Assembly: GCF_022346945.1 (NCBI RefSeq)
Contig: NZ_JAKRNI010000002.1
Coordinates: forward strand, 62,001 to 126,000
Direction: 5' to 3'
Source: Microbacterium sp. ACRRU
Lineage (GTDB): Bacteria > Actinomycetota > Actinomycetes > Actinomycetales > Microbacteriaceae
Length of the DNA: 64,000 bases
Under the pieces are notes generated by a model. The model was not told where the DNA came from, did no database searches, and worked only from the letters and a program-made list of their open reading frames with translations. Positions 8,164 to 17,820 of this stretch are shown here, piece after piece (within the stretch, counting starts at the first letter, position 1; every line of letters starts with the position of its first letter). Both the position numbers and the translations under genes were made by a program.

Positions 8164-8643
8164 TCAGGCGGGAGGGGTGCGGGCGCCGACGGCGTCGAGC
8201 ACGGTCTGCGGGTGGTCGCGCAGGTCGCGCATCGCCACGGTCAGTTGTTGCAGGGCGCTGATCAGCTCGTGGGCGCTGTCGGCGTCGGTGAGCCCCGACC
8301 CCACCGCGATACAGCGGGGCACGTGGGCGAGCTCTTCCCGCATCTCGCGGCCGCGCGCGGTGAGCGACACCGCGACGACTCGTTCATCGGCGGCCCGGCG
8401 TTCCCGCGTGATGTAGCCGGCGGACTCCATGCGCGCGAGCATCGGCGACAACGTCCCCGAGTCCAGCTGCAAGGCCTCGCCGAGCCCGCTGACGGTCTGG
8501 TCGCCGTCGTTCCACAGAGTCACGAGCGCGAGGTACTGCGGGTAGGTGAGGTTCCACGGGTCGAGAAGCACACGGTAGGCCTGCGTCGTCGTGCGGCTGG
8601 CGGCGTAGAGAGCGAAGCACACGAGCGAGTCAACGGATGACAT
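8164..8643 (-). CDS. ohrR: MarR family organic-peroxide sensor (OhrR)
   Basis: A 159-residue winged-helix repressor that senses organic peroxides through an N-terminal cysteine. The redox Cys is C9 in SLVCFALYAASR, followed by the LTYPQYLAL segment diagnostic of OhrR, then the DNA-recognition region (SGLGEALQLDSGTLSPMLARMESAGYITRERR). The start is set at ATG 8643. An upstream in-frame GTG at 8676 would put codons inside the operator and adds residues with no family counterpart. No clear Shine-Dalgarno precedes 8643, so translation may be nearly leaderless. Ohr is encoded next. Confidence 0.9.
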   Translation of the reverse strand: MSSVDSLVCFALYAASRTTTQAYRVLLDPWNLTYPQYLALVTLWNDGDQTVSGLGEALQLDSGTLSPMLARMESAGYITRERRAADERVVAVSLTARGREMREELAHVPRCIAVGSGLTDADSAHELISALQQLTVAMRDLRDHPQTVLDAVGARTPPA

Positions 8644-8658
8644 ACCGAAAGGATTGCA

Positions 8659-8673
8659 CACAATTGAATTGTG
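8659..8673. promoter_or_regulatory. OhrR operator
   Basis: CACAATT-G-AATTGTG is a perfect 15-base inverted repeat ending 16 bases before the ohrR start; the looser symmetry extends outward to TTGCA/TGCACAA. It resembles known OhrR operators, which share AATT half-sites around a central base. It probably gives peroxide-inducible control of ohrR-ohr. Confidence 0.75.
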
Positions 8674-8676
8674 CAC

Positions 8677-8979
8677 AACCTGAATCTCAGGCTCGCCGGG
8701 AAGTCAACCCCTGCGCGTTATCGATAGACGGTTCCACCATGGATCGCATGACCCCCCGCAGTGACGCGAGCGCCGTCCCGCCGTCGGGCTTCCTTGCCGA
8801 CGGTGAGCGCGATGTCCTCGCCATCAATGGGCACCACTTCGAACTCGGCATGTCTGGCGTGCCGGGCATCGTCGATTCCGCCTGACCCGCGCCCACTCGG
8901 CGATCCGCCGAACGGTGCAGGGACGCGTGTGCGCACCGTCCCGGCGGGGCCGTGCGCTGCCGCCCGAGGGCGAAGACGC
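8677..8979. other. intergenic stretch with no supported gene
   Basis: Between the ohrR operator and the lipoprotein stop there are about 300 bases with no convincing gene. A 48-codon frame on the plus strand (ATG 8739 to 8885) and overlapping minus-strand frames exist, but none has a good ribosome site or recognisable family. It could be the remnant of a lost gene. Confidence 0.5.
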
Positions 8980-9477
8980 TCAGCCGACCGGGCGCACGAC
9001 GGCCCCGTCGGTCACCGCGATGGCGACCTCCTCGCCGTCGGTGAACTCGACGCGCCAGGCAGCGATGTCTTCTTCGCGCTCCAGGTCGACCTCCGAGATA
9101 CCGATTCCGCGGCCATGGGTCGCCGCGGCGATCCGGACGGCGTCGGCCAGCGGCGTCGTCGCCGCGTCGAGGGCGGTGCGATCGTCCCGGTCGAGCGGGC
9201 GGGCGTCCTGCCGACCCGTCACCAAGGGGCCGGCGAGGTCGACGTCGACATCGACCGCGCGATCGTCGACGGCGACCCGGATGTCGGCAGACCCGTCCTC
9301 GATCTCCACCTCGAACGCTCGACCACCGGCATCCGATTCGGCACGCACGACGGCCGCGATCACCGTCTCGTACCCGGCGTCGCTCTCCGACGCGGAGGAC
9401 GCGGGCGCGCACGCCGTCATCGTGACGGACAAGCCGAGTGCCGTGAGTCCGGCCAGAAGGGAACGCGTGGATGCCAT
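8980..9477 (-). CDS. small secreted lipoprotein
   Basis: A 165-residue protein with a signal peptide ending in a lipobox-like MTAC, so C23 should be lipidated and the protein held on the outer face of the membrane. The mature part is acidic, about 140 residues, with the alternating strand pattern FEVEIEDGSADIRVAVDD and AWRVEFTDGEEVAIAVTDG seen in PepSY-like small domains. That resemblance is weak. No catalytic residues were recognised. The gene stands alone between the ohrR region and a divergently transcribed hydrolase. Confidence 0.7.
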   Translation of the reverse strand: MASTRSLLAGLTALGLSVTMTACAPASSASESDAGYETVIAAVVRAESDAGGRAFEVEIEDGSADIRVAVDDRAVDVDVDLAGPLVTGRQDARPLDRDDRTALDAATTPLADAVRIAAATHGRGIGISEVDLEREEDIAAWRVEFTDGEEVAIAVTDGAVVRPVG

Positions 9478-9627
9478 GCGGCAAAGCTACCGATCCCGAT
9501 TCGGCTGTCGCGCGTCGTTGCGCGCGGGCGCCCGATGTGGCATCCGCGCTCACCGAACGGTTATCAAGTCGTGCGGCCCGCGTCAACCGGAGGGGTGTGC
9601 TCAGGCTCGCGTCGAAGCATGACGTGC

Positions 9628-10464
9628 ATGAGCGAAATCACCGCACACCACGGACTGCTGACCGACATCGACCTCCACGTCGACGACACCGGCGGGCCCG
9701 GTCGACCCGTGGTGCTCATCCACGGCTGGCCGCTCTCGGGCGAATCGTGGGCGCACCAGGTTCCGGCCCTGCAGAGTGCGGGGTACCGCGTCGTCACCTA
9801 CGACCGCCGCGGCTTCGGTCGGAGCGACAAGCCCCGCAGCGGCTACGACTACGACACCTTCGCCGACGACCTCGAGGCAGTGCTGCAGGCGCTGGACCTT
9901 CGCGATGCCACCCTCGTGGGCTTCTCGATGGGCGGGGGAGAGGTGGCGCGCTACCTCACTCGGCACGGGTCCGACCGCGTACGCAGCGTCGTGTTCGCCG
10001 CCGCCGTTCCGCCCTACCTCGCGCAGACCGACGACAACCCCGAGGGTCCGCTCGACAAGGACACCGCGGAGGGCATGGAGAAGGGGCTCAAGGATGATGA
10101 GGATGCCTTCTACCGCCAGTTCACCACCGACTTCTTCTCCGTCGACGGCACGCTCGCGGTGCCGGAGGGGGAACGAGCCGAGGCCGAACGCCTGGCACAT
10201 CAGGCCGACCATCACGCCGCGCTCGCCGCGATGAAGGCATTCGCCACGACGGACTTCCGCGATGATCTTCGCCACGTCACGGTGCCGACCCTCGTGCTCC
10301 ACGGCGACAGCGACTCCACCGTCCCGTTCGAGGGCTCGGGCAAGCGCACGCACGAGGCGATCCCCGGCAGCGAACTCCACGTCGTCGCCGGTGCCCCGCA
10401 CGGGGTGAACGTGAGCCACGCCGACGAGTTCAACCGCGCGCTGGTGAGCTTCCTGCAGCGCTGA
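9628..10464 (+). CDS. alpha/beta hydrolase, non-heme chloroperoxidase-like
   Basis: A 278-residue cytoplasmic hydrolase. Visible landmarks are the oxyanion motif HGWP (32-35), nucleophile elbow GFSMGGGE with S100, acid in LHGDSDSTVPF and the catalytic His in GAPHGVNVSH. The arrangement matches the cofactor-free haloperoxidase/arylesterase group, whose physiological reaction is usually ester hydrolysis or perhydrolysis. The start at ATG 9628 is preferred to the ATG three codons upstream, but either is possible. A GC hairpin follows. The substrate is not predictable. Confidence 0.88.
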   Translation: MSEITAHHGLLTDIDLHVDDTGGPGRPVVLIHGWPLSGESWAHQVPALQSAGYRVVTYDRRGFGRSDKPRSGYDYDTFADDLEAVLQALDLRDATLVGFSMGGGEVARYLTRHGSDRVRSVVFAAAVPPYLAQTDDNPEGPLDKDTAEGMEKGLKDDEDAFYRQFTTDFFSVDGTLAVPEGERAEAERLAHQADHHAALAAMKAFATTDFRDDLRHVTVPTLVLHGDSDSTVPFEGSGKRTHEAIPGSELHVVAGAPHGVNVSHADEFNRALVSFLQR

Positions 10465-10495
10465 CCATCCGGCGACCACCCGCGGACACTCTCAG

Positions 10496-10523
10496 ACCCG
10501 CCCCGGCGCACGCCGGGGCGGGT
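10496..10523 (+). terminator. hairpin terminator after the alpha/beta hydrolase
   Basis: ACCCGCCCCGGCG pairs with CGCCGGGGCGGGT (13-base arms, minimal loop), 32 bases after the stop at 10464. There is no clear T-tract, as is common for high-GC actinobacterial terminators. Confidence 0.6.
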
Positions 10524-10672
10524 CGTGCGCGACGGGGGCCACGCGCTCCTTCGTGGAGCTCCCCGCCTCGGGTGACCGTGGAGAGACGCGTGGGTGCGAG
10601 AGGGGGTGACCCCAACGCCGAGACGCGCTTCCGGCCGCGGGAACGGGTGGGGCCGGCCGTACCGTACGGAGA

Positions 10673-11410
10673 GTGCCCGAACCGATCGCCGCTCCGCGTT
10701 CGCGCGGGCGCCGCCGCCATCGTGCCTGGCGGGAAGGCGGGTCCAGCGTCGCCCGGTGGGACGCGGAGATGCTCGGGTGGTCCATCGCCTCCCTGGGGGC
10801 CGGCGTCCTGGCCGCCCGCGCCGCCGCGCTGCTGCTCCCGCCCGTGCCGGCATCGATCGTCGCGACCGCGGTGCTGTGGGCATCCCTCACCCTGCCCGCC
10901 ATCTGGGCGATTCGACGCTCGCGTCCTCGGGGGCTGACGGCGTTCCGCTGGGTCGATGCCGTCATCGGGGCGGTGTGGGGCATCCTGCTGCGGATCGCGC
11001 AGGGCGCGTTCGCCGCGGCTGCGGGACAGTCCGCGTGGCCGTCGGCAGCGGACCTCTCCTCCCCGGTGTTCATCGCCGAGGCCGCCGCGGCCACGGTCAT
11101 CGCCCCCGTCGTCGAGGAGTTCTTCTTCCGGGCCGTGGTGGTGGTCGGCGTGTACACCATCGTCCACCGTCTCAGCGGACGTGTCGCGGCCGTCGTCGCC
11201 GCCCTGATCGTGTCGACGGTGCTCTTCGTCGCCGCTCATGGACTCGTGGCACCGCTCGCCCCCGCCGACGCTTCCTCTCTCGCCCTCGTGGGAGCCGTTG
11301 CGGGGATCTGCGTGCTGGCGACGGGCCGGATCTGGCCGGCGATCCTGGTCCACGCCGTGTACAACCTCACGGGGATAGCCGTCGTCGTCGTCGCCACTCT
11401 CGCGGTCTGA
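10673..11410 (+). CDS. CPBP family intramembrane glutamic protease
   Basis: A 245-residue polytopic membrane protein. The three CPBP motifs are intact: EEFFFR (148-153), FVAAH (185-189) and HAVYN (227-231). These residues form the active site of the Rce1/CPBP fold. Hydrophobic stretches fill most of residues 35-240. Bacterial members are mostly uncharacterised; some act in bacteriocin immunity or maturation. The GTG start follows TACGGAGA. It stands alone ahead of the ribosomal-protein operon, so its substrate is unknown. Confidence 0.85.
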   Translation: MPEPIAAPRSRGRRRHRAWREGGSSVARWDAEMLGWSIASLGAGVLAARAAALLLPPVPASIVATAVLWASLTLPAIWAIRRSRPRGLTAFRWVDAVIGAVWGILLRIAQGAFAAAAGQSAWPSAADLSSPVFIAEAAAATVIAPVVEEFFFRAVVVVGVYTIVHRLSGRVAAVVAALIVSTVLFVAAHGLVAPLAPADASSLALVGAVAGICVLATGRIWPAILVHAVYNLTGIAVVVVATLAV

Positions 11411-11425
11411 GGGCACGGGCCCCGT

Positions 11426-11454
11426 TTGGCCGTGGCATCCGGATGCCGTAAGCT
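11426..11454 (+). promoter_or_regulatory. candidate promoter of rplM-rpsI
   Basis: TTGGCC (11426-11431) and TAAGCT (11449-11454) are spaced by 17 bases, a plausible housekeeping-sigma promoter. It would give a leader of about 140 bases before rplM that contains short hairpins (for example CCGGTC/GACCGG). A leader this long fits ribosomal-protein autoregulation, but I cannot match it to a known leader motif. Confidence 0.45.
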
Positions 11455-11598
11455 AACCCTTTGGTGCCTGCCTCACTGCGAGTGGGTCACCCGAACGTGA
11501 GCCCTCCACCGGCCCCGTTGCCCGGTCATCGACCGGGGAACCGACCACCGGAGCGGGATTCACGAACTCCTCCGTTCGAACAAGAAAGCAGCACTACT

Positions 11599-12045
11599 GT
11601 GACGCGCACTTTCACCCCCAAGGCCGCAGAGGTCACGCGCGAGTGGGTCGTTATCGACGCCACCGACGTCGTCCTCGGTCGCCTCGCCTCGCACGCGGCG
11701 GCCCTTCTCCGCGGCAAGCACAAGGCGACCTTCGCCAACCACATCGACTCGGGTGACTTCGTCATCGTGATCAACGCCGACAAGGTCGCGCTCACGGGCC
11801 AGAAGCTCCAGAAGAAGATGGCCTACCGTCACTCGGGCTACCCGGGTGGCCTCAAGGCCGTCAGCTACGAGGAACTCCTCGAGAAGAACCCCGTCCGCGC
11901 GGTCGAGAAGGCTGTCCGCGGCATGCTGCCCAAGAACAGCCTCGGCGCGGCGCAGCTCAAGAAGCTCAAGGTCTACCGCGGCGCCGAGCACCCCCACGGT
12001 GCCCAGCAGCCCACCGCGTACACCTTCGACCAGGTCGCCCAGTAA
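11599..12045 (+). CDS. rplM: 50S ribosomal protein L13
   Basis: A 148-residue protein of normal L13 length and full-length similarity: [57 protein letters not shown] and [10 protein letters not shown]13 is an early-assembly protein of the large subunit. The GTG at 11599 is chosen because the conserved N-terminus begins there; upstream in-frame codons lie in the leader. rpsI follows after 24 bases, the universal L13-S9 pairing. Confidence 0.97.
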   Translation: MTRTFTPKAAEVTREWVVIDATDVVLGRLASHAAALLRGKHKATFANHIDSGDFVIVINADKVALTGQKLQKKMAYRHSGYPGGLKAVSYEELLEKNPVRAVEKAVRGMLPKNSLGAAQLKKLKVYRGAEHPHGAQQPTAYTFDQVAQ

Positions 12046-12069
12046 GCGCCGCCGGATAAGGACGAAACA

Positions 12070-12540
12070 GTGTCGAACATCGACTCCAGCAACTACAGCA
12101 CCGAGACGCCGGCCGAGCAGTCCGTCGTCGCGGCCGAGCGCCCCGTTCTCTCGGTCCCCGGCGCAGCCGTCGGCCGTCGCAAGCAGGCCATCGCCCGCGT
12201 GCGCCTGGTCCCCGGCTCCGGCACGATCACGGTTAACGGCCGCACGATCGAGGACTACTTCCCGAACAAGCTCCACCAGCAGCTCATCAACGACCCGTTC
12301 ACGGTCCTCGAGCTCGCCGGCTCCTACGACGTGATCGCCCGCATCTCCGGTGGCGGCCCCTCGGGCCAGGCCGGCGCGCTGCGCCTGGGCATCGCCCGTG
12401 CGCTCAACGAGATCGACGCCGAGAACAACCGCCCGGGTCTGAAGAAGGCCGGCTTCCTTTCGCGCGACGCTCGCGTCAAGGAGCGCAAGAAGGCCGGTCT
12501 CAAGAAGGCCCGCAAGGCGCCTCAGTACTCCAAGCGCTGA
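12070..12540 (+). CDS. rpsI: 30S ribosomal protein S9
   Basis: A 156-residue protein with a GTG start. It has an actinobacterial-type N-terminal extension of about 35 residues, then the S9 core ([43 protein letters not shown]) and the basic C-terminal tail ending SKR, whose last residues contact P-site tRNA in known ribosomes. It is co-transcribed with rplM and probably with glmM, whose start is 14 bases past this stop. Confidence 0.97.
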   Translation: MSNIDSSNYSTETPAEQSVVAAERPVLSVPGAAVGRRKQAIARVRLVPGSGTITVNGRTIEDYFPNKLHQQLINDPFTVLELAGSYDVIARISGGGPSGQAGALRLGIARALNEIDAENNRPGLKKAGFLSRDARVKERKKAGLKKARKAPQYSKR

Positions 12541-12554
12541 GTTCGACGTTCCGG

Positions 12555-13910
12555 ATGCCTCTTTTCGGCACGGACGGGGTGCGGGGGCTGGCCAACGGCC
12601 TCCTCACCGCCGAACTCGCGCTGCACCTGGCCCAGGCGACCGCGGTCGTCCTGGGCCAGGGCCGTTCGGCGGAGGCGCGCAAGGCCGAAGGCCGTCGACT
12701 CACCGCCGTCGTCGCGCGCGACCCGCGTGTGTCGGGGGAATTCCTCTCGGCCGCGGTCGCCGCGGGCCTGGCCTCGTCGGGAGTCGACGTGTTCGACGCG
12801 GGCGTGATCCCCACCCCCGCGACGGCATTCCTCATCGCCGACCGCGACGCCGACTTCGGGGTGATGGTTTCGGCCTCGCACAACCCCGCACCCGACAACG
12901 GGATCAAGATCTTCGCGCGCGGCGGCACGAAGCTCCCTGACATCGTCGAGCAGCGCATCGAGCGCGCACTCGAATGGGACCGACTGCAGCCCACCGGCGC
13001 CGGCGTGGGCCGCATCCGCCGTTTCGCCGACGCGGAAGACCGCTACGTCGTGCACCTTCTCGGTTCGCTACCGCACCGGCTCGATGGCATCCATGTCGTC
13101 CTCGACTGTGCCCACGGGGCGGCCGCGGGTGTGTCGCCCGAGACGTTCCGCGACGCCGGGGCGACAGTGACGGTCATCGGCGCCGAACCCGACGGCCTCA
13201 ACATCAACGACGGCGTCGGCTCGACCCACCTCGACGTGCTCGCTGAGGCGGTCGTCCGGCTCGGGGCCGACGTGGGTATCGCCCACGACGGTGACGCCGA
13301 CCGGTGCCTCGCCGTCGATGCACAGGGCAACGTCGTCGACGGCGACCAGATCATGGCGATCCTCGCCGTGGCGATGAAGGAACGCGGGGCGCTCGCGCAC
13401 GACACCCTCGTTGCGACGGTCATGAGCAACCTCGGTCTGCATCGTGCGATGGCCGAGCACGGCATCCAGGTCACGCAGACGGCGGTGGGCGACCGCTACG
13501 TGCTCGAGGCGATGAACGAGGGCGGATACTCCCTCGGCGGCGAGCAGTCGGGGCACGTCATCATGAGCGAGTTCGCCACGACCGGCGACGGGCTGCTCAC
13601 GGGACTCCACATCGTCGCCGAGATGGCACGTCAGAACAAGACCATGGCCGAGCTCGCGTCGATCATGACGGTGTACCCCCAGATCCTCGTCAACGTCCGC
13701 GGCGTCGACCGCGAGCGCGTGTCCGACGAGGTCGTGCAAGAGGCCGTCCGCTCGGCAGCGGCCGACCTCGGCGATTCCGGCCGCGTGCTGTTGCGCGCGT
13801 CGGGCACCGAGCCGCTCGTGCGTGTCATGGTCGAGGCGGCGTCCGAGGACGTCGCGCGCGCTCACGCCGATCGCCTCGCCGAGGTGGTCCGCGAGCGCCT
13901 GTCCCTCTAG
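12555..13910 (+). CDS. glmM: phosphoglucosamine mutase
   Basis: A 451-residue enzyme that interconverts glucosamine-6-phosphate and glucosamine-1-phosphate on the way to UDP-GlcNAc for peptidoglycan. The phosphoserine loop is [12 protein letters not shown] with catalytic S108; the magnesium loop is DGDADR; the C-terminal phosphate-binding loop is [12 protein letters not shown]. Length and domain order are normal. It sits 14 bases after rpsI, and glmS, the preceding step of the same pathway, is only 2 kb downstream. Confidence 0.97.
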   Translation: MPLFGTDGVRGLANGLLTAELALHLAQATAVVLGQGRSAEARKAEGRRLTAVVARDPRVSGEFLSAAVAAGLASSGVDVFDAGVIPTPATAFLIADRDADFGVMVSASHNPAPDNGIKIFARGGTKLPDIVEQRIERALEWDRLQPTGAGVGRIRRFADAEDRYVVHLLGSLPHRLDGIHVVLDCAHGAAAGVSPETFRDAGATVTVIGAEPDGLNINDGVGSTHLDVLAEAVVRLGADVGIAHDGDADRCLAVDAQGNVVDGDQIMAILAVAMKERGALAHDTLVATVMSNLGLHRAMAEHGIQVTQTAVGDRYVLEAMNEGGYSLGGEQSGHVIMSEFATTGDGLLTGLHIVAEMARQNKTMAELASIMTVYPQILVNVRGVDRERVSDEVVQEAVRSAAADLGDSGRVLLRASGTEPLVRVMVEAASEDVARAHADRLAEVVRERLSL

Positions 13911-13911
13911 G

Positions 13912-13975
13912 GCGTGAGTCGCCAAGATTTGTCACCTGCGGGTGCCCCGCGGCGACAAATCTTGGCGACTCACGC
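13912..13975. repeat. long intergenic inverted repeat, family B copy 1
   Basis: A perfect 22-base stem (13912-13933 with 13954-13975) encloses a 20-base loop that can fold further on GCGGG/CCCGC. The arm contains GCCAAGATTTGTC. It lies between the convergent glmM and Ppx/GppA genes, so it could terminate transcription, but a second copy of the same arm at 63051-63116 lies between divergent genes. The AAGATTT core is unusually AT-rich for this chromosome. Confidence 0.85.
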
Positions 13976-13978
13976 GGG

Positions 13979-14908
13979 TCAGTACTGCAGCGACTCGATG
14001 TAGCGCAGCAGCACGCCCTCGCGAAGGGCCCACGGCGAGACCTCGAGCTCGTCGACGTCCATCGCCTTCATCGCGCGCTCGATCACGATCGCCGCGGCGA
14101 CGATCTGGAACGTGCGGTCGGCGGTGATCCCCGGCAGCGCCTCGCGCGCGTCCGCGGGGATGCGGGCGAGGCGCGGGATCCAGTCCTTCAGCTCTTTTCG
14201 CGGCAGCACCATCCGATCGATCCCCGACCATCCGGGGACGGGGTACCCGGCGAGCTTCGCCAGCGAACGGATGGCCTTCGACGAGCCGATGACGTGATCA
14301 GGACGCGGCAGAGCCGAGAAGCGCTCGGCGACGGGAGCGAGAACGGATGCCGCGTGCCGACGCAGCGCGTCGATCTCGTCCTCACTCGGCGGATCGTGGG
14401 GGAGGAACCGCACCGTGGAGCGTCCCGCGCCCAGCGGCACCGACTCCGCCAGGTCGGGCAGCTCGTCGGCGCCGCCGGCGATCTCCAGCGACCCGCCGCC
14501 GATGTCGAACAGCAGGATCTGCCCCGCCGACCACCCGAACCACCGGCGAACGGCGAGGAAGGTGTACCGCGCCTCGGTCTCGCCGCCCAGCACCTGCAGG
14601 GGTTGTCCGAGCACCTCCTCGATCCGCGCGATGACCTCTTCGCCGTTGGTCGCCTCCCGCACGGCGGAAGTCGCCGTGGCGAGCAGCTCGTCGACGCCCT
14701 CGGCGCGCGCCCTCTCGCACGCCTGTGTCACGGCATCCACGAGCCCCCGCACACCCTCGGCCGAGATCGAGCCGTCGGGTTCGAGGTAGCGCATGAGCCG
14801 CAGGACCGACCGGTGCGACGTCGTCGCCGTCGGGCGGCCGCCGGCGCGCGCGTTCGCGACCAGCAGGTGGACAGTGTTGGAACCGATGTCGAGTACCCCG
14901 AGTCGCAC
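13979..14908 (-). CDS. exopolyphosphatase / Ppx-GppA phosphatase family protein
   Basis: A 309-residue ASKHA-fold phosphatase. The N-terminal phosphate-binding motif is VLDIGSNTVHLL, and the second nucleotide-binding motif is LLFDIGGGSLEI. Short actinobacterial members of about 310-320 residues hydrolyse inorganic polyphosphate or (p)ppGpp; the two activities cannot be separated by sequence. The GTG at 14908 begins right at the conserved strand. The frame is open far upstream on this strand, but only as antisense to coaA and glmS. It is divergent from coaA with about 40 bases between. Confidence 0.9.
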   Translation of the reverse strand: MRLGVLDIGSNTVHLLVANARAGGRPTATTSHRSVLRLMRYLEPDGSISAEGVRGLVDAVTQACERARAEGVDELLATATSAVREATNGEEVIARIEEVLGQPLQVLGGETEARYTFLAVRRWFGWSAGQILLFDIGGGSLEIAGGADELPDLAESVPLGAGRSTVRFLPHDPPSEDEIDALRRHAASVLAPVAERFSALPRPDHVIGSSKAIRSLAKLAGYPVPGWSGIDRMVLPRKELKDWIPRLARIPADAREALPGITADRTFQIVAAAIVIERAMKAMDVDELEVSPWALREGVLLRYIESLQY

Positions 14909-14947
14909 GCTCCGAGCGTACTGCGGGCCCGCGGGTAGCATGGGCGG

Positions 14948-15901
14948 GTGTCCGCCGCCGAGACCGCCGCTCCCGCACCGTCGCTGAGCCCTTACCGCCA
15001 GATCGACCGCGCCGAGTGGGCCCGCCTGTCCGGCGGCATCCAGCAGCCGCTCACCGAGACCGAAGTCGTGCAGTTGCGCGGCATCGGCGACCGTCTCGAC
15101 CTGCGCGAGGTCGCCGAGGTGTACCTGCCGCTCAGCCGGCTGCTCAGCCTGTACGCCCGCGCCACACGGCGCCTCGGCGCCGACACGAGTGAGTTCTTGG
15201 GCGAGCCGGATGCCACGACCCCCTTCGTCATCGGGGTGGCGGGGTCGGTCGCCGTGGGCAAATCCACGATCGCGCGGCTGCTGCGCGAACTCATGAGCCG
15301 GTGGCCCGACACCCCCCGGGTGGAACTGGTCACCACCGACGGTTTCCTGTACCCCAACGCCGAGCTCGAGCGCCGGGGACTCATGGATCGCAAGGGCTTT
15401 CCCGAGTCGTACGACCGACGCGCTCTGGTGGAGTTCCTCAGCGAGGTCAAATCCGGTGCGGAAGAGGTGCGCGCGCCCTTCTACTCGCACGTGCGGTACG
15501 ACATCATGCCCGACGCGCACGTCACCGTGCGCCGTCCCGACGTCGTGATCGTCGAGGGCCTCAACGTGCTGCAACCGCCCCCGACCCCGAACGACGTCGC
15601 GGTCAGCGACCTGTTCGACTTCTCGATCTACGTCGACGCCGACGCCGCGCACATCGAACGCTGGTATGTCGACCGCTTCCTCGCTCTGCGCGACAACGCC
15701 TTCACGAACCCGACCTCGTTCTTCCGCGTCTTCGCTGACATCAGCGACGAGGAGGCGGTGCAGCGTGCGCTGAGGTTCTGGCGCGAGATCAACCTGCCGA
15801 ACCTCGAGGAGAACGTGCTGCCGACGCGGCACCGGGCCAAGCTGGTGCTCCAGAAAGGTGCCGACCACACGGTCGAGTCGGTCCTGCTGCGCAAGCTCTG
15901 A
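14948..15901 (+). CDS. coaA: type I pantothenate kinase
   Basis: A 317-residue P-loop kinase that makes 4'-phosphopantothenate, the first committed step of coenzyme A synthesis. The Walker A motif is [12 protein letters not shown] (96-107), followed by the family segments [25 protein letters not shown] and HVRYDI. Length is normal. The GTG start at 14948 sits in GGGCGGGTG. AcpS, which uses CoA, is encoded 2 kb downstream. Confidence 0.96.
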   Translation: MSAAETAAPAPSLSPYRQIDRAEWARLSGGIQQPLTETEVVQLRGIGDRLDLREVAEVYLPLSRLLSLYARATRRLGADTSEFLGEPDATTPFVIGVAGSVAVGKSTIARLLRELMSRWPDTPRVELVTTDGFLYPNAELERRGLMDRKGFPESYDRRALVEFLSEVKSGAEEVRAPFYSHVRYDIMPDAHVTVRRPDVVIVEGLNVLQPPPTPNDVAVSDLFDFSIYVDADAAHIERWYVDRFLALRDNAFTNPTSFFRVFADISDEEAVQRALRFWREINLPNLEENVLPTRHRAKLVLQKGADHTVESVLLRKL

Positions 15902-15955
15902 GCGGCGCCGCCCGCGGCGGGTTTCCCCAGGCACGGCCCCGTAGACTCGGAGGCT

Positions 15956-17806
15956 ATGTGCGGAATCATCGGATACGTGGGTCCTCGGCAGAGCCAGGAC
16001 ATCCTCCTGTCGGGTCTGTCGCGACTCGAATACCGGGGGTACGACTCCGCCGGCATCGCCGTGATCGACGGCGACGGGGGCCTCGGTATGCGCAAGCGCG
16101 CCGGCAAGCTTGCCGTGCTGCGTGACGACTTGGCATCCACCCCTCTGGCCGACGGCACCACCGGTATCGGGCACACGCGCTGGGCGACGCACGGTGGCCC
16201 GACCGACGCCAACGCGCACCCGCACCTCGCCGACGACGACAAGCTCGCCGTCATCCACAACGGCATCATCGAGAACTTCGCCGAACTCAAGAGCGAGCTG
16301 ATCGGCGAGGGCGTGACCTTCCGCAGCGAGACCGACACCGAGGTGGCCGCGGCCATGATCGGTCGCGAGTACAGCCGCACGGGTGACCTGGTGTCGGCGT
16401 TCCGGGCCGTCGTGTCGCGCCTCGAGGGCGCCTACACGCTGCTGGCCATGCACAAGGACCACCCGGGCCTCGTCGTGGGCGCCCGCCGCAACTCGCCGCT
16501 GGTCATCGGCCTGGGCGAGGGTGAGAACTTCCTCGGCTCCGATGTCGCCGCGTTCGTGGAGCACACGCGCAAGGCGCTCGCGATCGGGCAGGACGAGATC
16601 GTCGCGATCACGCCCGAGGGCGTCGAAGTCACCGACTTCTCCGGCGCGCCGGTCGAGGTCGAGGCCTTCGAGGTCACGTGGGACGCGTCGGCGGCCGAGA
16701 AGGGCGGCTGGTCGTCGTTCATGGCGAAGGAGGTCTCGGAAGAGCCCGAAGCCGTCGCCAACACCGTCCGTGGCCGCATCCACGAGGGCCGTGTCGAAAT
16801 CCCCGAGCTCGACGGCATGGACGAGTTCCTCGCCGACATCGACCGCATCCTCGTCATCGCGTGCGGCACCGCCGCCTACGCCGGCATGGTCGGAAAGTAC
16901 GCGCTCGAGACCTGGACGCGCGTGCCCGTCGACGTCGAGCTCGCACACGAGTTCCGCTACCGTGACCCCGTCCTGTCGCCGCGCACGCTCGTCGTCTCGA
17001 TCAGCCAGTCGGGCGAGACGATGGACACGCTCATGGCCGTGAAGTACGCGCGGTCGCGCGGCGCCAAGACGCTGTCGATCTGCAACACCCAGGGCGCCAC
17101 GATTCCGCGTGAGTCGGATGCCATCGTCTACACGCACGCCGGCCCGGAGGTCGCCGTCGCCTCGACCAAGGCGTTCGTCGCGCAGATCACCGCGCTGTAC
17201 CTGCTCGCACTGCACGTCGGTCGCGTACGCGGGGCCATCGACCCGGTCGCCGCGGTCGATGCCGTGACCGAGCTCGAGGCCATCCCGGGCAAGATCGCCC
17301 GCGTGCTCGAGACCGAGCAGGGCCGCATCGAGCAGCTAGCCCATTGGATGGCCGACACCCGGTCGGTGCTGTTCCTCGGCCGCAACGTGGGTTACCCGAT
17401 CGCGCTCGAGGGCGCACTCAAGCTCAAGGAGCTCGCGTACATCCACGCCGAGGGCTTCGCCGCCGGCGAGCTCAAGCACGGCCCCATCGCCCTCATCGAG
17501 CCCGGCCAGCCCGTGTTCGTCGTCGTGCCGTCGCCCCGCGGTTCGGGCGAGATGCACAAGAAGGTCGTCTCGAACATCGAGGAGATCCGTGCGCGGGGCG
17601 CCCGCGTCATCGCGATCGCCGAAGAGGGTGACGTCGCGGTGCTCCCGGCCGCTGACGAGGTGCTGCGCATTCCGCTGGCCGCCCCGCTGTTCGAGCCGCT
17701 CCTGGCCGTCGTTCCGCTGCACATCTTCGCCATGGGTCTTGCCGAGGCCAAGGGCCTCGACGTCGACCAGCCCCGCAATCTCGCGAAGTCGGTGACGGTG
17801 GAGTAA
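15956..17806 (+). CDS. glmS: glutamine--fructose-6-phosphate aminotransferase (isomerizing)
   Basis: A 616-residue enzyme making glucosamine-6-phosphate from fructose-6-phosphate and glutamine. The catalytic Cys follows the initiator Met (MCGIIGYVG) in the N-terminal Ntn glutaminase domain. Two SIS isomerase domains follow (IACGTAAYAGMVGKY and LFLGRNVGYPIALEGALKLKE), and the protein ends in AKSVTVE. It supplies the substrate of GlmM, encoded upstream. A terminator hairpin follows the stop. I see no glmS ribozyme in the 54-base leader, which is expected because that riboswitch is largely a Firmicutes feature. Confidence 0.97.
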   Translation: MCGIIGYVGPRQSQDILLSGLSRLEYRGYDSAGIAVIDGDGGLGMRKRAGKLAVLRDDLASTPLADGTTGIGHTRWATHGGPTDANAHPHLADDDKLAVIHNGIIENFAELKSELIGEGVTFRSETDTEVAAAMIGREYSRTGDLVSAFRAVVSRLEGAYTLLAMHKDHPGLVVGARRNSPLVIGLGEGENFLGSDVAAFVEHTRKALAIGQDEIVAITPEGVEVTDFSGAPVEVEAFEVTWDASAAEKGGWSSFMAKEVSEEPEAVANTVRGRIHEGRVEIPELDGMDEFLADIDRILVIACGTAAYAGMVGKYALETWTRVPVDVELAHEFRYRDPVLSPRTLVVSISQSGETMDTLMAVKYARSRGAKTLSICNTQGATIPRESDAIVYTHAGPEVAVASTKAFVAQITALYLLALHVGRVRGAIDPVAAVDAVTELEAIPGKIARVLETEQGRIEQLAHWMADTRSVLFLGRNVGYPIALEGALKLKELAYIHAEGFAAGELKHGPIALIEPGQPVFVVVPSPRGSGEMHKKVVSNIEEIRARGARVIAIAEEGDVAVLPAADEVLRIPLAAPLFEPLLAVVPLHIFAMGLAEAKGLDVDQPRNLAKSVTVE

Positions 17807-17820
17807 GGCCGAACCTTTTC

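Noticed and set aside
8676-8676. GTG at 8676 as start of ohrR
   Set aside because: It would place coding sequence across the operator and adds residues absent from OhrR proteins.
8739-8885. 48-codon plus-strand frame between ohrR and the lipoprotein gene
   Set aside because: The protein looks partly natural (GFLADGERDVLAINGHHFELG) but has no ribosome site or family I can name, and overlapping frames look no worse.
11455-11598. Ribosomal-protein leader riboregulator before rplM
   Set aside because: The leader is long enough and has small hairpins, but I could not match a known L13 leader structure.
13912-13975. Family B inverted repeat as an ordinary terminator
   Set aside because: It could act as one here, but the second copy lies between divergent genes and there is no T-tract, so it is listed as a repeat.
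13979-17215. A 1078-codon minus-strand frame
   Set aside because: Only the last 309 codons are the Ppx/GppA gene; the rest is antisense to coaA and glmS, a common high-GC artefact.
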